In this document: piece after piece, positions 9,119-17,455 of the stretch
Layout: each line of letters begins with the position of its first letter
How positions within the stretch are numbered: the first letter of the stretch is position 1
NCBI GenBank assembly: GCA_963839815.1
Contig: CAWIWF010000002.1
Location: forward strand, 62,001 to 126,000
Direction of reading: 5' to 3'
Source: JACVRM01 sp963839815
GTDB lineage: Bacteria; Actinomycetota; Thermoleophilia; Gaiellales; Gaiellaceae
DNA length: 64,000 bases
The notes under the pieces: model-generated
What the model was told of the DNA's origin: nothing
What the model saw: the letters and a program-made list of their open reading frames with translations, nothing else
Databases searched by the model: none
Position numbers and translations under genes: made by a program

Positions 9119-10460
9119 CGAGCTCGAGCGCCTCCTGCGCCGCGGCCGGGAGGCCCTGCCGCGGCCCACGGGCGAGGCGACGCGTGAGGCGCACCGCCGT
9201 GCCACCGCGGCGCTCGCATCCGGCTCCCGGCCCCCCCCGACGCGTGCGCGCCTCGCGGTGGCCGCCGCCCTGGCGGTCGCCGTCGGCGCTGGAGTCGCCG
9301 TCGGCGTGCTGCTCGCCCCCGGAGGGACGGCCGCCCACCAACCCGGCGGCGTCGGCTTCCTGCCGGCCCCAGGGTGGAACGTCTACCAGGCAGGTACCCG
9401 CGCATCCGCGGCGCGGCCGTCGTACGCGGTCGCGGCCAACGTCCCCCTGCACGCTCAGGACACGCCCGGCGGCCGGCCGTCGCCGCTCCCGCTCGGAACG
9501 CTGCAAGGGCTGCCGCCCGGCGGCATCGTCCTCGTCGCCACGGTCACCCTCGCCTCGGAGCAGCGCCCGCTGGCGCCCTACGGCCCGAGCTTCCCCGTCC
9601 GGACGCTACCCCTCGACCTCGACGACGCCGACCCGTACGACATCTTCTCGGCCGACGTCCGGCCCGAGCGCCCGCTCGGCCAGCGAGTCCTTCGCGGCAC
9701 CCTCGGACGCTACGCCGTGGCCGTCAACGTGTTCTTCGGCACCCGGGTGCCGCCGGCCGCCCAGCTCGCAGCGGCGCAGCGCCAGCTCGACCGGTTCGTC
9801 GCAGCGGCGCCGGAGCGCGAGCCGCAGGCTCGTCTGGCACGGCCGGCCGGGTGGGTGCCGGCCGCGCGGCCCGAGGCGGCACGGGGCGCCGTCCGCGTGC
9901 TCGACCGGACGTTCCGCTGCAGCGTGCCCCGTTACTACGGCGGGGTGCGCCGACTCGAGCTCCGGGCGACGTCGGGGTTCCGGGATGCTGGTCGCTTCAG
10001 GTGGCTTGGCTCGGTCTCGTTCTCGAGCCGCCAGCTGGCCCGGAGGGCGGAAGATCGCTACGTCGATCTCGGCGGCATCACGGCGGGCTGGCCGCCCCCG
10101 CCCGGGCTCCAGAGCGGTGGCCTGGCCGTCAGCCTCGACCGCTGCGCGCCGGCGTCGGCCAGGCCGGCCCTCACCCACCGCGGTCTCGTGGGCGGTCCAG
10201 CCGATGTGTTCGGCGACGGCTACGCCTGCGCGACGGGGAGCACGGTGGTCGTCCGCGTCCGCGCCGAGTTCGCGGCGCCGGCGGAGGTCGACGTCCGCCG
10301 CCGGGGGAGGTCACGCGGACTGGTCGCAGAGGCGCGCGTGCTGAAGGGGTCGTGGGTGGCGGCTACCCCTGCCGGGAAGCGCCTCGGGTTCGGCCAGGTG
10401 CTCGACTCCGGCCGTGCGCGGCTCTACCACGCCGGCGGCTGCCAGCAGGCGTCGGAGTGA
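9111..10460 (+). CDS. Membrane anti-sigma-like protein with C-terminal four-cysteine domain
   Basis: 449 residues. The first 45 residues are charged and cytoplasmic, residues about 48-69 form one membrane helix, and the rest would be outside the cell. The C-terminal half (from about residue 264) matches the four-cysteine domain of the neighbouring secreted proteins: LDRTFRC, a second Cys in LDRC, a third in YACATG followed by VVVRVRAEF, and a terminal GGC. The position after the sigma gene suggests an anti-sigma factor whose outer sensor is this domain. No classical zf-HC2 motif is seen, so the anti-sigma role is inference. Confidence 0.65.
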   Translation: MSDELERLLRRGREALPRPTGEATREAHRRATAALASGSRPPPTRARLAVAAALAVAVGAGVAVGVLLAPGGTAAHQPGGVGFLPAPGWNVYQAGTRASAARPSYAVAANVPLHAQDTPGGRPSPLPLGTLQGLPPGGIVLVATVTLASEQRPLAPYGPSFPVRTLPLDLDDADPYDIFSADVRPERPLGQRVLRGTLGRYAVAVNVFFGTRVPPAAQLAAAQRQLDRFVAAAPEREPQARLARPAGWVPAARPEAARGAVRVLDRTFRCSVPRYYGGVRRLELRATSGFRDAGRFRWLGSVSFSSRQLARRAEDRYVDLGGITAGWPPPPGLQSGGLAVSLDRCAPASARPALTHRGLVGGPADVFGDGYACATGSTVVVRVRAEFAAPAEVDVRRRGRSRGLVAEARVLKGSWVAATPAGKRLGFGQVLDSGRARLYHAGGCQQASE

Positions 10461-10502
10461 GGCACGAGCTGCGGATGGAAACCGGGTGAGGGAGGGGTCA
10501 GC

Positions 10503-11132
10503 GTGATGAGATCGACAGCATGTGCCGTGGCACTCGCGGCAGGCGTGGTCGCGGCGGCCGGCGCCGGGGCGGCGAGGCTGCCGGACGACGCGCTGCCTCG
10601 TGCCGAGCGCCAGGCGAGCCCGTTAAAGGTGATCGACCGCCGCCTCTGGTGCACGACGGCCATGCGGGGTGGCGTGCACAAGCTCGAGCTGACGGCCGTG
10701 TCCGGCGGTGCGCCGGGCAACGTCCATCAGGTGAACTTCGAGCTCGTCACCCCGTTCGCCCCGGACGCCACGCTCGTCCTCGTGTCTTCGTCGGGCCTCC
10801 AGTACAGCCCGCGACGCTGCACCGCTGCCCGGCCCCGCCCGGCACTGACGCCGCGGGGGCTCCGCGGCGGCACGACCCCGCCGACGCCGCAGGAGATCGA
10901 GTGCGAGACCCCTCGCCGCGTGCTGGTTCGCTTCCGGGCGGTCTTCCGGAGCCCGACCAGGCTCTGGGTGCAGCGCAGGTTCGGCTATCCGATCCAGGTT
11001 GCGGACGGTGCTGTCAAAGAGGCGTCGCTCGTCGTCCTCACTCCAGCCGGGCGGCGACTCGCCTTCGCGTCGATCGGCGGCCGCACCGCACGCCTCTTCG
11101 CAGCCGGGCGCTGCACCGAGGACGATGGCTGA
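10503..11132 (+). CDS. Secreted four-cysteine family protein
   Basis: 209 residues from GTG 10503 (an ATG follows at 10506), with GAGGGAGG upstream. A signal peptide (about residues 5-24) is followed by the family pattern: IDRRLWC near residue 50, PRRC near 105, IEC then RRVLVRFRAVF near 136, and GRC near the C-terminus. Four cysteines could form two disulfides. It lies 42 bp after the anti-sigma-like gene on the same strand, so it is probably in the same operon. Family unnamed; function unknown. Confidence 0.7.
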   Translation: MMRSTACAVALAAGVVAAAGAGAARLPDDALPRAERQASPLKVIDRRLWCTTAMRGGVHKLELTAVSGGAPGNVHQVNFELVTPFAPDATLVLVSSSGLQYSPRRCTAARPRPALTPRGLRGGTTPPTPQEIECETPRRVLVRFRAVFRSPTRLWVQRRFGYPIQVADGAVKEASLVVLTPAGRRLAFASIGGRTARLFAAGRCTEDDG

Positions 11133-11193
11133 GCCGGTCGGCGGCGCCGCCGGCCGGCCTACGGGACAACCGGGACGCCGGCCGGCGGCGGCC

Positions 11194-11763
11194 TCAGCGC
11201 TGTTCGCAGCGTGTGGACGCGCGCAGGGTGCCACCGCCGGAGCGGATCTCCGCCACGGCGATCAGCTCGCCGCTTCGCTCCATGCGCACCGTCAGCCTTC
11301 GGCCGTCGCGAAGCTGCTGCACCCGAACCACGAACCGGCCGGGCAGGACGCAGCCGTACCGGTGCTCGAGGTGCCAGCCGTCCTTGACGCGCACGACGGG
11401 TCGCAACCGAGCCCTGGCCGGCGTCTTGAGCGTCCGCGCGAGCCGGCACGTCGGGGCAAATCGCGACATCGCTCTGGTCGTCCAGCCGTAGACGGCGATT
11501 CCGCTCGTGCTCGTCGGCCCGCCGAGGCTCCAGACGACGGCGAGCGCCCGACGCTGTGGCGCTCCGGGGAGCGGCTTGTCGCTGGAGGCGAGCCAGTCGC
11601 TCGCCCGCTTGTCTCCGAGCAGCTGCACGTTGAAGAACGAGCCCTGCTGCGCGCACGAGCGTGCGTCGGGCGCCGAGCCGGCCGTCCCACCGCTGCCGGC
11701 GGCGACGAGGGCGACGGCGCACACGACCGGGAGAGCGAGTGTGAGCGCACGCAACAGGCGCAT
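11194..11763 (-). CDS. Secreted four-cysteine family protein (divergent member)
   Basis: 189 residues with an N-terminal signal peptide (MRLLRALTLALPVVCAVALV). The family spacing is kept but the first block is degraded: DARSC in place of DRTFxC, then PTC, then YGCVLPGRFVVRV, and TRCEQR at the C-terminus. It is convergent with the preceding gene, and the 61 bp between them hold nothing obvious. Unknown function; assignment rests on cysteine spacing and the GRFVVRV block. Confidence 0.65.
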   Translation of the reverse strand: MRLLRALTLALPVVCAVALVAAGSGGTAGSAPDARSCAQQGSFFNVQLLGDKRASDWLASSDKPLPGAPQRRALAVVWSLGGPTSTSGIAVYGWTTRAMSRFAPTCRLARTLKTPARARLRPVVRVKDGWHLEHRYGCVLPGRFVVRVQQLRDGRRLTVRMERSGELIAVAEIRSGGGTLRASTRCEQR

Positions 11764-11817
11764 GATGGTAGGCGACGCGCGGCCGCGGGGGAAGGCGGGC
11801 CGCGATCCGGGGGCGAG

Positions 11818-12459
11818 CTACGTGCAGGCCGGCGACGACCACAATGTCGTCCGGCCCTTGGCGTCGAGCTCGAGGACGGCCAGCGGTGTGCGCGCCCTCT
11901 CCTTGCGGATGGCGACCGTCGCGGCGACGACGTTGCGCATCGCTCCGAACTGCGCCGGGCTCGTCCGCTGCCAGGACGCGGGCGCCGCCAGCGTGGCGCG
12001 GACGCGGATGAGGACGCGGCCGGCGAGCGTGCAGCTGACGCTCTCGCCCCAGCGCGTCGGGCCGTCGAGGCCGTGCGGCCTGAGCGGCACGGTGCCGCGG
12101 GCCGCACGACACGACGACGACAGCGAGAAGACGCCGGGAGCCGTCGAGGAACCGAACCGCTGCCATCGCTTGGCGCGCACGGCGACGAGCTCCGAGCCCG
12201 GCTTCCAGCCACCCGTGTGGACGCTCAGGTAGCCGGGCGAGGGGTTCTCCTGCGGGGCACCCGTCCACGAGGCGCCCGCCGGGATGGCGAGCGCGTCGAC
12301 CTCCCGCAGCCCCGGCGCGAGCGCCGTCGGCTGGCAGCTGAAGGTGCGGTCGACGACGCGCGAGGCGGTCATTCCTGAGCCGCCGAGCGGTGCCGTGCCG
12401 GCGGCTCCCGCGGCCGCGAGCGACAGGGCACAAACCGAAACAAGAAACCTGAGTCTCAT
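11818..12459 (-). CDS. Secreted four-cysteine family protein
   Basis: 213 residues from the ATG at 12459; the frame remains open upstream but the signal peptide (MRLRFLVSVCALSLAAAGAAG) fixes this start. It shows VVDRTFSC, SSSC, VSCTLAGRVLIRVRATL and a C-terminal PAC. Divergent from the MoxR gene at 12506 with only 46 bp between the starts, so the two may share a regulatory region. Unknown function. Confidence 0.7.
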   Translation of the reverse strand: MRLRFLVSVCALSLAAAGAAGTAPLGGSGMTASRVVDRTFSCQPTALAPGLREVDALAIPAGASWTGAPQENPSPGYLSVHTGGWKPGSELVAVRAKRWQRFGSSTAPGVFSLSSSCRAARGTVPLRPHGLDGPTRWGESVSCTLAGRVLIRVRATLAAPASWQRTSPAQFGAMRNVVAATVAIRKERARTPLAVLELDAKGRTTLWSSPACT

Positions 12460-12505
12460 AGGAGCGCCGGATCGTAGTCGAGTACGAGCGAGGGAGGAAG
12501 CGAGC

Positions 12506-13501
12506 GTGAACGAGTCGATGGCTGCGGCGGGACGGTTCGCCGACAACGTTGCGACGGTGGTCAGGGGCAAGGACGAGCAGATCCGGCTGGTGCTCGCGGC
12601 ACTCGTCTGCGGCGGGCACGTGCTGCTCGAGGACGTGCCCGGGACCGCAAAGACAGTGCTCGCGCGCGCGATCGCCGGCAGCATCGAGGGCGCCTCGTTC
12701 GCACGCGTCCAGTGCACGCCCGACCTGCAGCCGACGGACGTGACCGGCCTCTCCGTCTTCAACCAGCGCGAGCGCGACTTCGAGTTCCGCCAGGGGCCGG
12801 TGTTCGCGAACGTGCTGCTCGTCGACGAGATCAACCGGGCGATGCCGAAGACCCAGTCGGCGCTGCTCGAGGCGATGGCCGAGCAGCAGGTGACGATCGA
12901 CGGCGTCACCCGCGCGCTCCCCGACCCGTTCCTGGTGCTGGCCACGGAGAACCCGATCGAGCAGGAGGGCACGTTCCCCCTGCCGGAGGCGCAGCTCGAC
13001 CGGTTCTTCCTGCGCACGGCGCTCGGCTACCCGGGCGAGGACGAGGAGCTCGCGATCGTCGAGGCGCAACTCCGCGCTCACCCGCTGGCGGGCCTGCAGA
13101 CGGTCGTCTCGCTCGAGCAGGTCAACGCCCTCCGCGCTGCCGTGCACGGCGTCTACGTGGATCCGGTCGTGCGGCGCTGGACGATCCGGCTCGTGCGGGC
13201 GACACGCGAGGTCGACGGCGTCGCCATCGGCGCGTCGGTGCGCGGCAGTCTCGCGCTCGAGCGTGCCGCCCGCGCGTGGGCGCTGCTCGACGGTCGCGAG
13301 TTCGTCACCCCGGCGGACGTGGAGCGCCTCTTCCTGCCCGTCGTGATGCACCGCATCGTCTTCACGCCGTCGTTCGTCGCCGGTGCGCGGGAGACCGGCT
13401 GGGCGACAGCTGCGGAGCGGTTCCGCGAGCAGTGCCTGGAGCTCGCGCCGCGGCCGGGCGCGGAGCTCGAGCTCGAGCCGGCAGCCGGAGCCGCCGCGTG
13501 A
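12506..13501 (+). CDS. MoxR-family AAA+ ATPase (cluster 1)
   Basis: 331 residues from the GTG at 12506, preceded by GGGAGGAAG. Walker A is EDVPGTAKT (about residues 42-50), Walker B VLLVDEINRAMPK (about 103-115) and sensor 1 LVLATENPIEQEG. MoxR ATPases act as chaperones with VWA proteins; five genes downstream encode a DUF58 protein, two VWA proteins, a TPR protein and a BatD-position protein. It is a close paralogue of the protein at 23243-24292 (both share PDLQPTDVTGLSVF and NRAMPKTQSALLEAMAEQQV). The client is unknown. Confidence 0.93.
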   Translation: MNESMAAAGRFADNVATVVRGKDEQIRLVLAALVCGGHVLLEDVPGTAKTVLARAIAGSIEGASFARVQCTPDLQPTDVTGLSVFNQRERDFEFRQGPVFANVLLVDEINRAMPKTQSALLEAMAEQQVTIDGVTRALPDPFLVLATENPIEQEGTFPLPEAQLDRFFLRTALGYPGEDEELAIVEAQLRAHPLAGLQTVVSLEQVNALRAAVHGVYVDPVVRRWTIRLVRATREVDGVAIGASVRGSLALERAARAWALLDGREFVTPADVERLFLPVVMHRIVFTPSFVAGARETGWATAAERFREQCLELAPRPGAELELEPAAGAAA

Positions 13502-13512
13502 GCGTCGGGGCC

Positions 13513-13564
13513 CCACGGGTCGGTACCCCGTGGAGTCGGGTCAGTCCCCTGCTGGGACAGACCC
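13513..13564. repeat. Two consecutive hairpins with GGGACAG core, between moxR1 and next gene
   Basis: First hairpin: CCACGGG (13513-13519) with CCCGTGG (13527-13533). Second: GGGTCAGTCCC (13538-13548) with GGGACAGACCC (13554-13564), one central mismatch and a 5-nt loop. They fill the gap after the MoxR stop, arguing that the following gene starts at 13591 and not at the overlapping GTG 13498. They may modulate mRNA stability or be REP-like elements; a related GGGACAGTCCC palindrome lies at 33031-33041. Confidence 0.55.
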
Positions 13565-13590
13565 TGCCGGCGGCGCGGCGCAGCGAATCA

Positions 13591-14187
13591 GTGCCGCCGC
13601 GTGCGATCGTCGCCGCGGCGCCGCTTGCCGCCGCGGCTGCGCTGCTCGTCGTCCCCGCCGCGACGGGCGGCGAGGGTGCCGTTCGACTGATCGATCGCAC
13701 GGTGGTCTGCGCCATGCCCGGGGAGGGGTTCCCCGACGTGACCCGCCTCATGACCGTCTCTGCGGTCGTGCGACCCCCGTGGATCACGGTCTCGAACGGC
13801 CCGAGCTACGAGTTGCGAGCGGCTGTTCGCACCCGCGGGAGCGGTCGCGAGCGGACCGGTGCCGCATCGCTGCACCGGGAGGCCTGCACGGCGACGTCGC
13901 GGCGCGTCCGGCTCGGAGCACGGGGACTCGGCCTCTCCGTGCGCCGTGCGGCCAAGTGCGACGTGCCCGTGCGCGTGCTCGTCCGCATCCGCGCCTGGTT
14001 CACGCGGCCCACGGGCTGGGTGCGCGACGGGAGGAGCGGCTCGATCGTCCACGCGAGGGGCACCGTGACGAGCGGGAGCCTCACGGTCACGACGCTGGCA
14101 GGGCGGCCGGTCGCCCATGCAGACGTCGACGACGCGAGGCGCCGCGCGCGCCTGTTCGTCAGCCGATCCTCCTGCGCGACCTCGTGA
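13591..14187 (+). CDS. Secreted four-cysteine family protein inside MoxR cluster 1
   Basis: 198 residues from GTG 13591, which places a signal peptide (AIVAAAPLAAAAALLVV) at the very N-terminus and gives the family length. A GTG at 13498 overlapping the MoxR stop is the alternative but would add 31 residues encoded by hairpin DNA. Pattern: LIDRTVVC, REAC, KCDVPVRVLVRIRAWF and SSC near the end. It sits between MoxR and DUF58, a slot that is empty in cluster 2, suggesting a functional link between this family and the MoxR machine. Confidence 0.7.
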   Translation: MPPRAIVAAAPLAAAAALLVVPAATGGEGAVRLIDRTVVCAMPGEGFPDVTRLMTVSAVVRPPWITVSNGPSYELRAAVRTRGSGRERTGAASLHREACTATSRRVRLGARGLGLSVRRAAKCDVPVRVLVRIRAWFTRPTGWVRDGRSGSIVHARGTVTSGSLTVTTLAGRPVAHADVDDARRRARLFVSRSSCATS

Positions 14188-15083
14188 CCGCGACCTTCCC
14201 GCTCATCCCGCGCCGCCGGGTGCTCGGGCTGCCCTTCGGCGGGCTGCACAGCGCCCGCCGGGGGCTCGGCTCGGACGTCGCCGGGACGCGTCCGTACCTG
14301 CCGGGCGACGACATCGACCGGATCGACTGGGCCGCCTCGGCTCGCCTCTCGCTCGCACGCGGCAGCGACGAGTTCGTCGTGCGCGAGCACTTCGCGGAGG
14401 AGGCTCCACGGGTCGTCGTGCTGGCGGATCGCCGGCCCTCGATGTCGGTGTTCGGCGACGGGTGGCCCTGGCTGCAAAAGCCGCAGGCGCTCGCCCACGC
14501 GGTCGGGCTGATTGGCGAGAGCGCCGTCGCCGCCCGGGGCCTGCTCGGCTACCTCGACGAGGCGGAAGGCGAGCTGTTCTGGCGGCCGCCCCGCAGCGAC
14601 CGGGAGCTCGGCGGGCTCGACCTCGACCGGGGCTGGCGCGCGCCCGACGACACGCTCTCGCGAGGTCTCGCTCACCTCGCTCGGCAGCGGCGCGACCTGC
14701 CCGCGGGCACCTTCGTCTTCTGCCTCTCCGACTTCCTCGTCCAGCCCGGGCGCGACGACTGGCTGCAGGCCCTCGAGCGCCAGTGGGAGGTCGTGCCGGT
14801 CGTGATCCAGGATCCGGTTTGGGATCAGACCTTCCCCGACGTGAGCGGCGTCACGCTGCGCTACGTCGATGCGGGCAGCGGGCGCCCTGCGACCGTCGCC
14901 CTGACGGAGCGCGAGGCACGAGAGCGGCGCACCGCGCACGAGACGCGGCGGGAGGAGCTCCTCGACGAGCTCCGCGCGCTCGACCTCGACCCGGTGCTCG
15001 TCGACTCCCACGAGCACCGGGACGTCGTCTCCGCCTTCCTGGCGTGGGCCGACCAGCGACTGTTCACCAGGGGGCGCGCGTGA
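14184..15083 (+). CDS. DUF58 domain protein (cluster 1)
   Basis: 299 residues from a GTG overlapping the previous stop (GTGA). Residues about 29-55 carry the DUF58 hallmark GSD...RPYLPGDD...IDWAASAR, followed by a degenerate VWA-like core (VVVLADRRPSMSVFGDG) and FVFCLSDFL. No membrane segment is evident. DUF58 proteins accompany MoxR ATPases almost everywhere. Paralogue: 22225-23127. Confidence 0.9.
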   Translation: MTATFPLIPRRRVLGLPFGGLHSARRGLGSDVAGTRPYLPGDDIDRIDWAASARLSLARGSDEFVVREHFAEEAPRVVVLADRRPSMSVFGDGWPWLQKPQALAHAVGLIGESAVAARGLLGYLDEAEGELFWRPPRSDRELGGLDLDRGWRAPDDTLSRGLAHLARQRRDLPAGTFVFCLSDFLVQPGRDDWLQALERQWEVVPVVIQDPVWDQTFPDVSGVTLRYVDAGSGRPATVALTEREARERRTAHETRREELLDELRALDLDPVLVDSHEHRDVVSAFLAWADQRLFTRGRA

Positions 15084-16024
15084 GAGGGTTGTTGCTCGCG
15101 CTGGCCGCGCTCGCAGCGGCGACCGGTTGCGCCGGTGGGACAACGGACGAGCCGGCGGTGCCGCTCGGGCGCTCGCTGTCCGCAACCCGCTCGCTGACCC
15201 CGACCGCGCACCTGTTCGGCGACACGGTCGTGGCCGAGGTGGAGGTGGTGGTCGACCGTGACCGGCTCGATCCCGGCCGCATCCGGCTCGCCGCCGCGTT
15301 CGCCCCGTACGAGCCGACCGGAGCGACCGAGCTCGAGCGTGACGACTACAGCCGCTACTCGCGCCTGCGCTACCGCATGACGCTCCGCTGCCTCGACGTC
15401 GAGTGCCTGACGGGCGACGTCTCGCCGGGCATCACGCCGGCGGGCGAGCAGCCGGCGCTTCGTCGTGCCGAGCGCATCTTCCGCTTCCCCGTCGCGCACG
15501 TCTACTACGACGAGCCGGCAGGGAGGCGCCCACGGCACCTGCTCCGCATCTACTGGCCCCGGCTCGAGGCGCTCTCGCGCGTGAGCCCGCGTGACCCTTC
15601 GCTCACGTTCTTCTTCGTCTCACCGTTCCGGACGACGCTCAACCCGCTGCCGTCCCTGTCGTACGGCGTGTCTCCCACGCCGCTCGCGGTCGCGCTGCTG
15701 CTCGGCGCGGCGCTGTTGCTCGCCCTGCCGGCGACGCTCGCAGCCGGATGGCTACGAGGCCGCCGCCGCCCCGTGCCGGAGGCCGAGGAGACCCGCGTCC
15801 TGCCACCGCTCGAGCGGGCCGTCCTCCTCGTCGAGCAGACGGGCGCGAACGGCAACGCGCAGCAGCGGCGTGAAGCCCTGGAGGTGCTGGCGTACGAGCT
15901 CGATCTGGCCGGCAGCGCCGTGCTCGCGCTGCAGGCCCGGCGCCTCGGCTGGTCGGCCGGCGCTCCCTCGGCCGGGGACGCGGCAGCGCTCACCGGCTCG
16001 GTGAGGGACGCTCATGTGGCGTAG
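15080..16024 (+). CDS. Lipoprotein-like protein with C-terminal membrane helix (BatD position, cluster 1)
   Basis: 314 residues. The N-terminus LLLALAALAAATGC is a signal with lipobox-like Cys; the extracellular part has HLFGDTVVAEVEVVVDRDRLDPG, a beta-rich domain with two cysteines (LRCLDVECL). One strong membrane helix near residues 205-230 is followed by a basic stop and an approximately 80-residue cytoplasmic tail. The start overlaps the DUF58 stop. The topology resembles BatD-like partners of Bat operons, but I cannot assign a named family. Paralogue: 21188-22228. Confidence 0.8.
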   Translation: MRGLLLALAALAAATGCAGGTTDEPAVPLGRSLSATRSLTPTAHLFGDTVVAEVEVVVDRDRLDPGRIRLAAAFAPYEPTGATELERDDYSRYSRLRYRMTLRCLDVECLTGDVSPGITPAGEQPALRRAERIFRFPVAHVYYDEPAGRRPRHLLRIYWPRLEALSRVSPRDPSLTFFFVSPFRTTLNPLPSLSYGVSPTPLAVALLLGAALLLALPATLAAGWLRGRRRPVPEAEETRVLPPLERAVLLVEQTGANGNAQQRREALEVLAYELDLAGSAVLALQARRLGWSAGAPSAGDAAALTGSVRDAHVA

Positions 16025-16826
16025 GCGTCCCGCGATCCCCACCGCTGACGCGGCGTCCTTTCGGCACGCCGCCTGGCGCACCGCGGCGCTGCGCACCACC
16101 CTCGCACTCGCACTGGCGGGCACGCTCGCGCTCGCGGTCGTCGTGGCGCGCGGCGAGGATGCCCGCCACGCTCCGTTCGTCCCCTCGGGAACCACCGGCA
16201 TGGTCGTCCTCGACATGTCGGCAAGCGTCTACGAGGCCGCCATGGGCGAGACACTCGAGCGCATGGCGCGGACGGGCGAGGAGGCGGGGCTGGTCGCCTT
16301 CTCGGATGCGGGCTACGAGCTGCTGCCCCCCGGGACACCCTCCCGCGAGCTCGTGCCCCTGCTGCGCTTCCTCCGCTCCGACCCGAACGCGGGAACGGAG
16401 CTGCCGGCGAACCCGTGGCAGGAGTTCAGAGCCGGCACCCGCATCTCGGCAGGGCTGAGCGTCGCCCGGGAAGCCCTCGTCCGCGACGGTGCACGTCGCG
16501 GCTCGATCGTCCTGATCAGCGACCTCGAGATCCTGCCCGACGAGGTCGAGCGGCTCGGCGCCGAGATCGGCCGCATGTACGAGGCGGGCATGACCGTCAG
16601 GATCGTGCCGCTGGCGCCCAGCGACGAGAAGCGGCGGTTGATCGAGCGGCTGACCGGGCCGGACGCGCTCCTCCGGGACCCGGGCTCGGCCGGGGCAGTG
16701 CGCGCTCCCGAGGCGAAGACGCTCCGGGGGGCGGCGCCGTGGCTCTTCGTGGCGGTCGCGGCGCTGCTGGTGGCGCTGCTGGCGGTGAACGAGCGCGCGC
16801 TCGCGCGGCTGGAGGTGCGGGCGTGA
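16014..16826 (+). CDS. VWA-domain membrane protein a (cluster 1)
   Basis: 270 residues: an N-terminal membrane helix (about 27-47), a VWA domain whose MIDAS motif is DMSAS, a LISDLE strand, and a C-terminal helix (WLFVAVAALLVALLAV). VWA domains bind metal and protein partners; with MoxR they form remodelling complexes at the membrane. It overlaps the previous gene by 11 bp and the next by 4 bp. Paralogue: 20371-21195, sharing YELLPPGTPxREL and RAGTRIS. Confidence 0.87.
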   Translation: MWRRRPAIPTADAASFRHAAWRTAALRTTLALALAGTLALAVVVARGEDARHAPFVPSGTTGMVVLDMSASVYEAAMGETLERMARTGEEAGLVAFSDAGYELLPPGTPSRELVPLLRFLRSDPNAGTELPANPWQEFRAGTRISAGLSVAREALVRDGARRGSIVLISDLEILPDEVERLGAEIGRMYEAGMTVRIVPLAPSDEKRRLIERLTGPDALLRDPGSAGAVRAPEAKTLRGAAPWLFVAVAALLVALLAVNERALARLEVRA

Positions 16827-17452
16827 GCCGCCGGCGGCTCGGGCTTCGCGCCGGCGCGGTCCTGGCCGTGCCGGCGGCGCTCGTCCTGATCGTGCTCGCG
16901 GTCGACGTGCTCAGGACACCGGCGATGGTCGGCGCCGCCGACACGGCGTTCACGGGGGCGCCGCTGCGCCAACGCGCCGCGTGGGACGACGTCGCCTTCC
17001 TGCCGGGAGAGCTGACGACGCGCCTCCTCGACCTCGGCGACGACCTCGACTACCGCCGCACCGCCTCCCTGTTCCGGCGCGTCGACCCGCGCCGCGTCCA
17101 GATCACGACGCCAGACCAGGAGGCGCTCCGCGGCCAGGTCGTGCGCGAGCTCGCCACCCAGCGCCGCCGGCAGCCCGATCCGCAGCGGCGAGCCCAGCTG
17201 CTGAACATGCACGGCGCGCTGACGATGGGGCGCGCCACCTCGGACGCTCGCGAGCGGGCAGCGAATCTGAAGGAGGCGGTCAGCGCGTTCCAGACGGCGA
17301 TCGCGCTCGACCCCGACCACGCAGATGCGAAGTACAACCTCGAGCTCGTCCTGCGCGCGGCCGAGCCGGGGCAGCTGGCCGGGGAGAACCCGGATCGCGG
17401 TGCCGCCCGCGGCAGGCGCTCGGGCAGCGGGCGCGAGGGCAGCGGGTACTAG
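16823..17452 (+). CDS. TPR-type membrane-anchored protein (BatC-like, cluster 1)
   Basis: 209 residues from GTG overlapping the VWA stop. One N-terminal membrane helix (about 8-28), a helical middle, then a TPR-like repeat AVSAFQTAIALDPDHADAKYNLEL (discontinuous description; around residues 150-175) and a Gly/Arg/Ser tail ending GSGY. Corresponds in place to BatC of Bat operons. Paralogue: 19742-20374, which ends GRGY. Confidence 0.8.
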   Translation: MSRRRLGLRAGAVLAVPAALVLIVLAVDVLRTPAMVGAADTAFTGAPLRQRAAWDDVAFLPGELTTRLLDLGDDLDYRRTASLFRRVDPRRVQITTPDQEALRGQVVRELATQRRRQPDPQRRAQLLNMHGALTMGRATSDARERAANLKEAVSAFQTAIALDPDHADAKYNLELVLRAAEPGQLAGENPDRGAARGRRSGSGREGSGY

Positions 17453-17455
17453 GCC

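Noticed and set aside
11159..13516. 785-codon open frame on the minus strand
   Set aside because: Antisense to the MoxR gene and overlapping two better-supported secreted proteins; an artefact of few stop codons in GC-rich DNA.
13498..13590. Extension of the four-cysteine protein to the GTG overlapping the MoxR stop
   Set aside because: The 31 extra residues would be encoded by two hairpins and would push the signal peptide away from the N-terminus.
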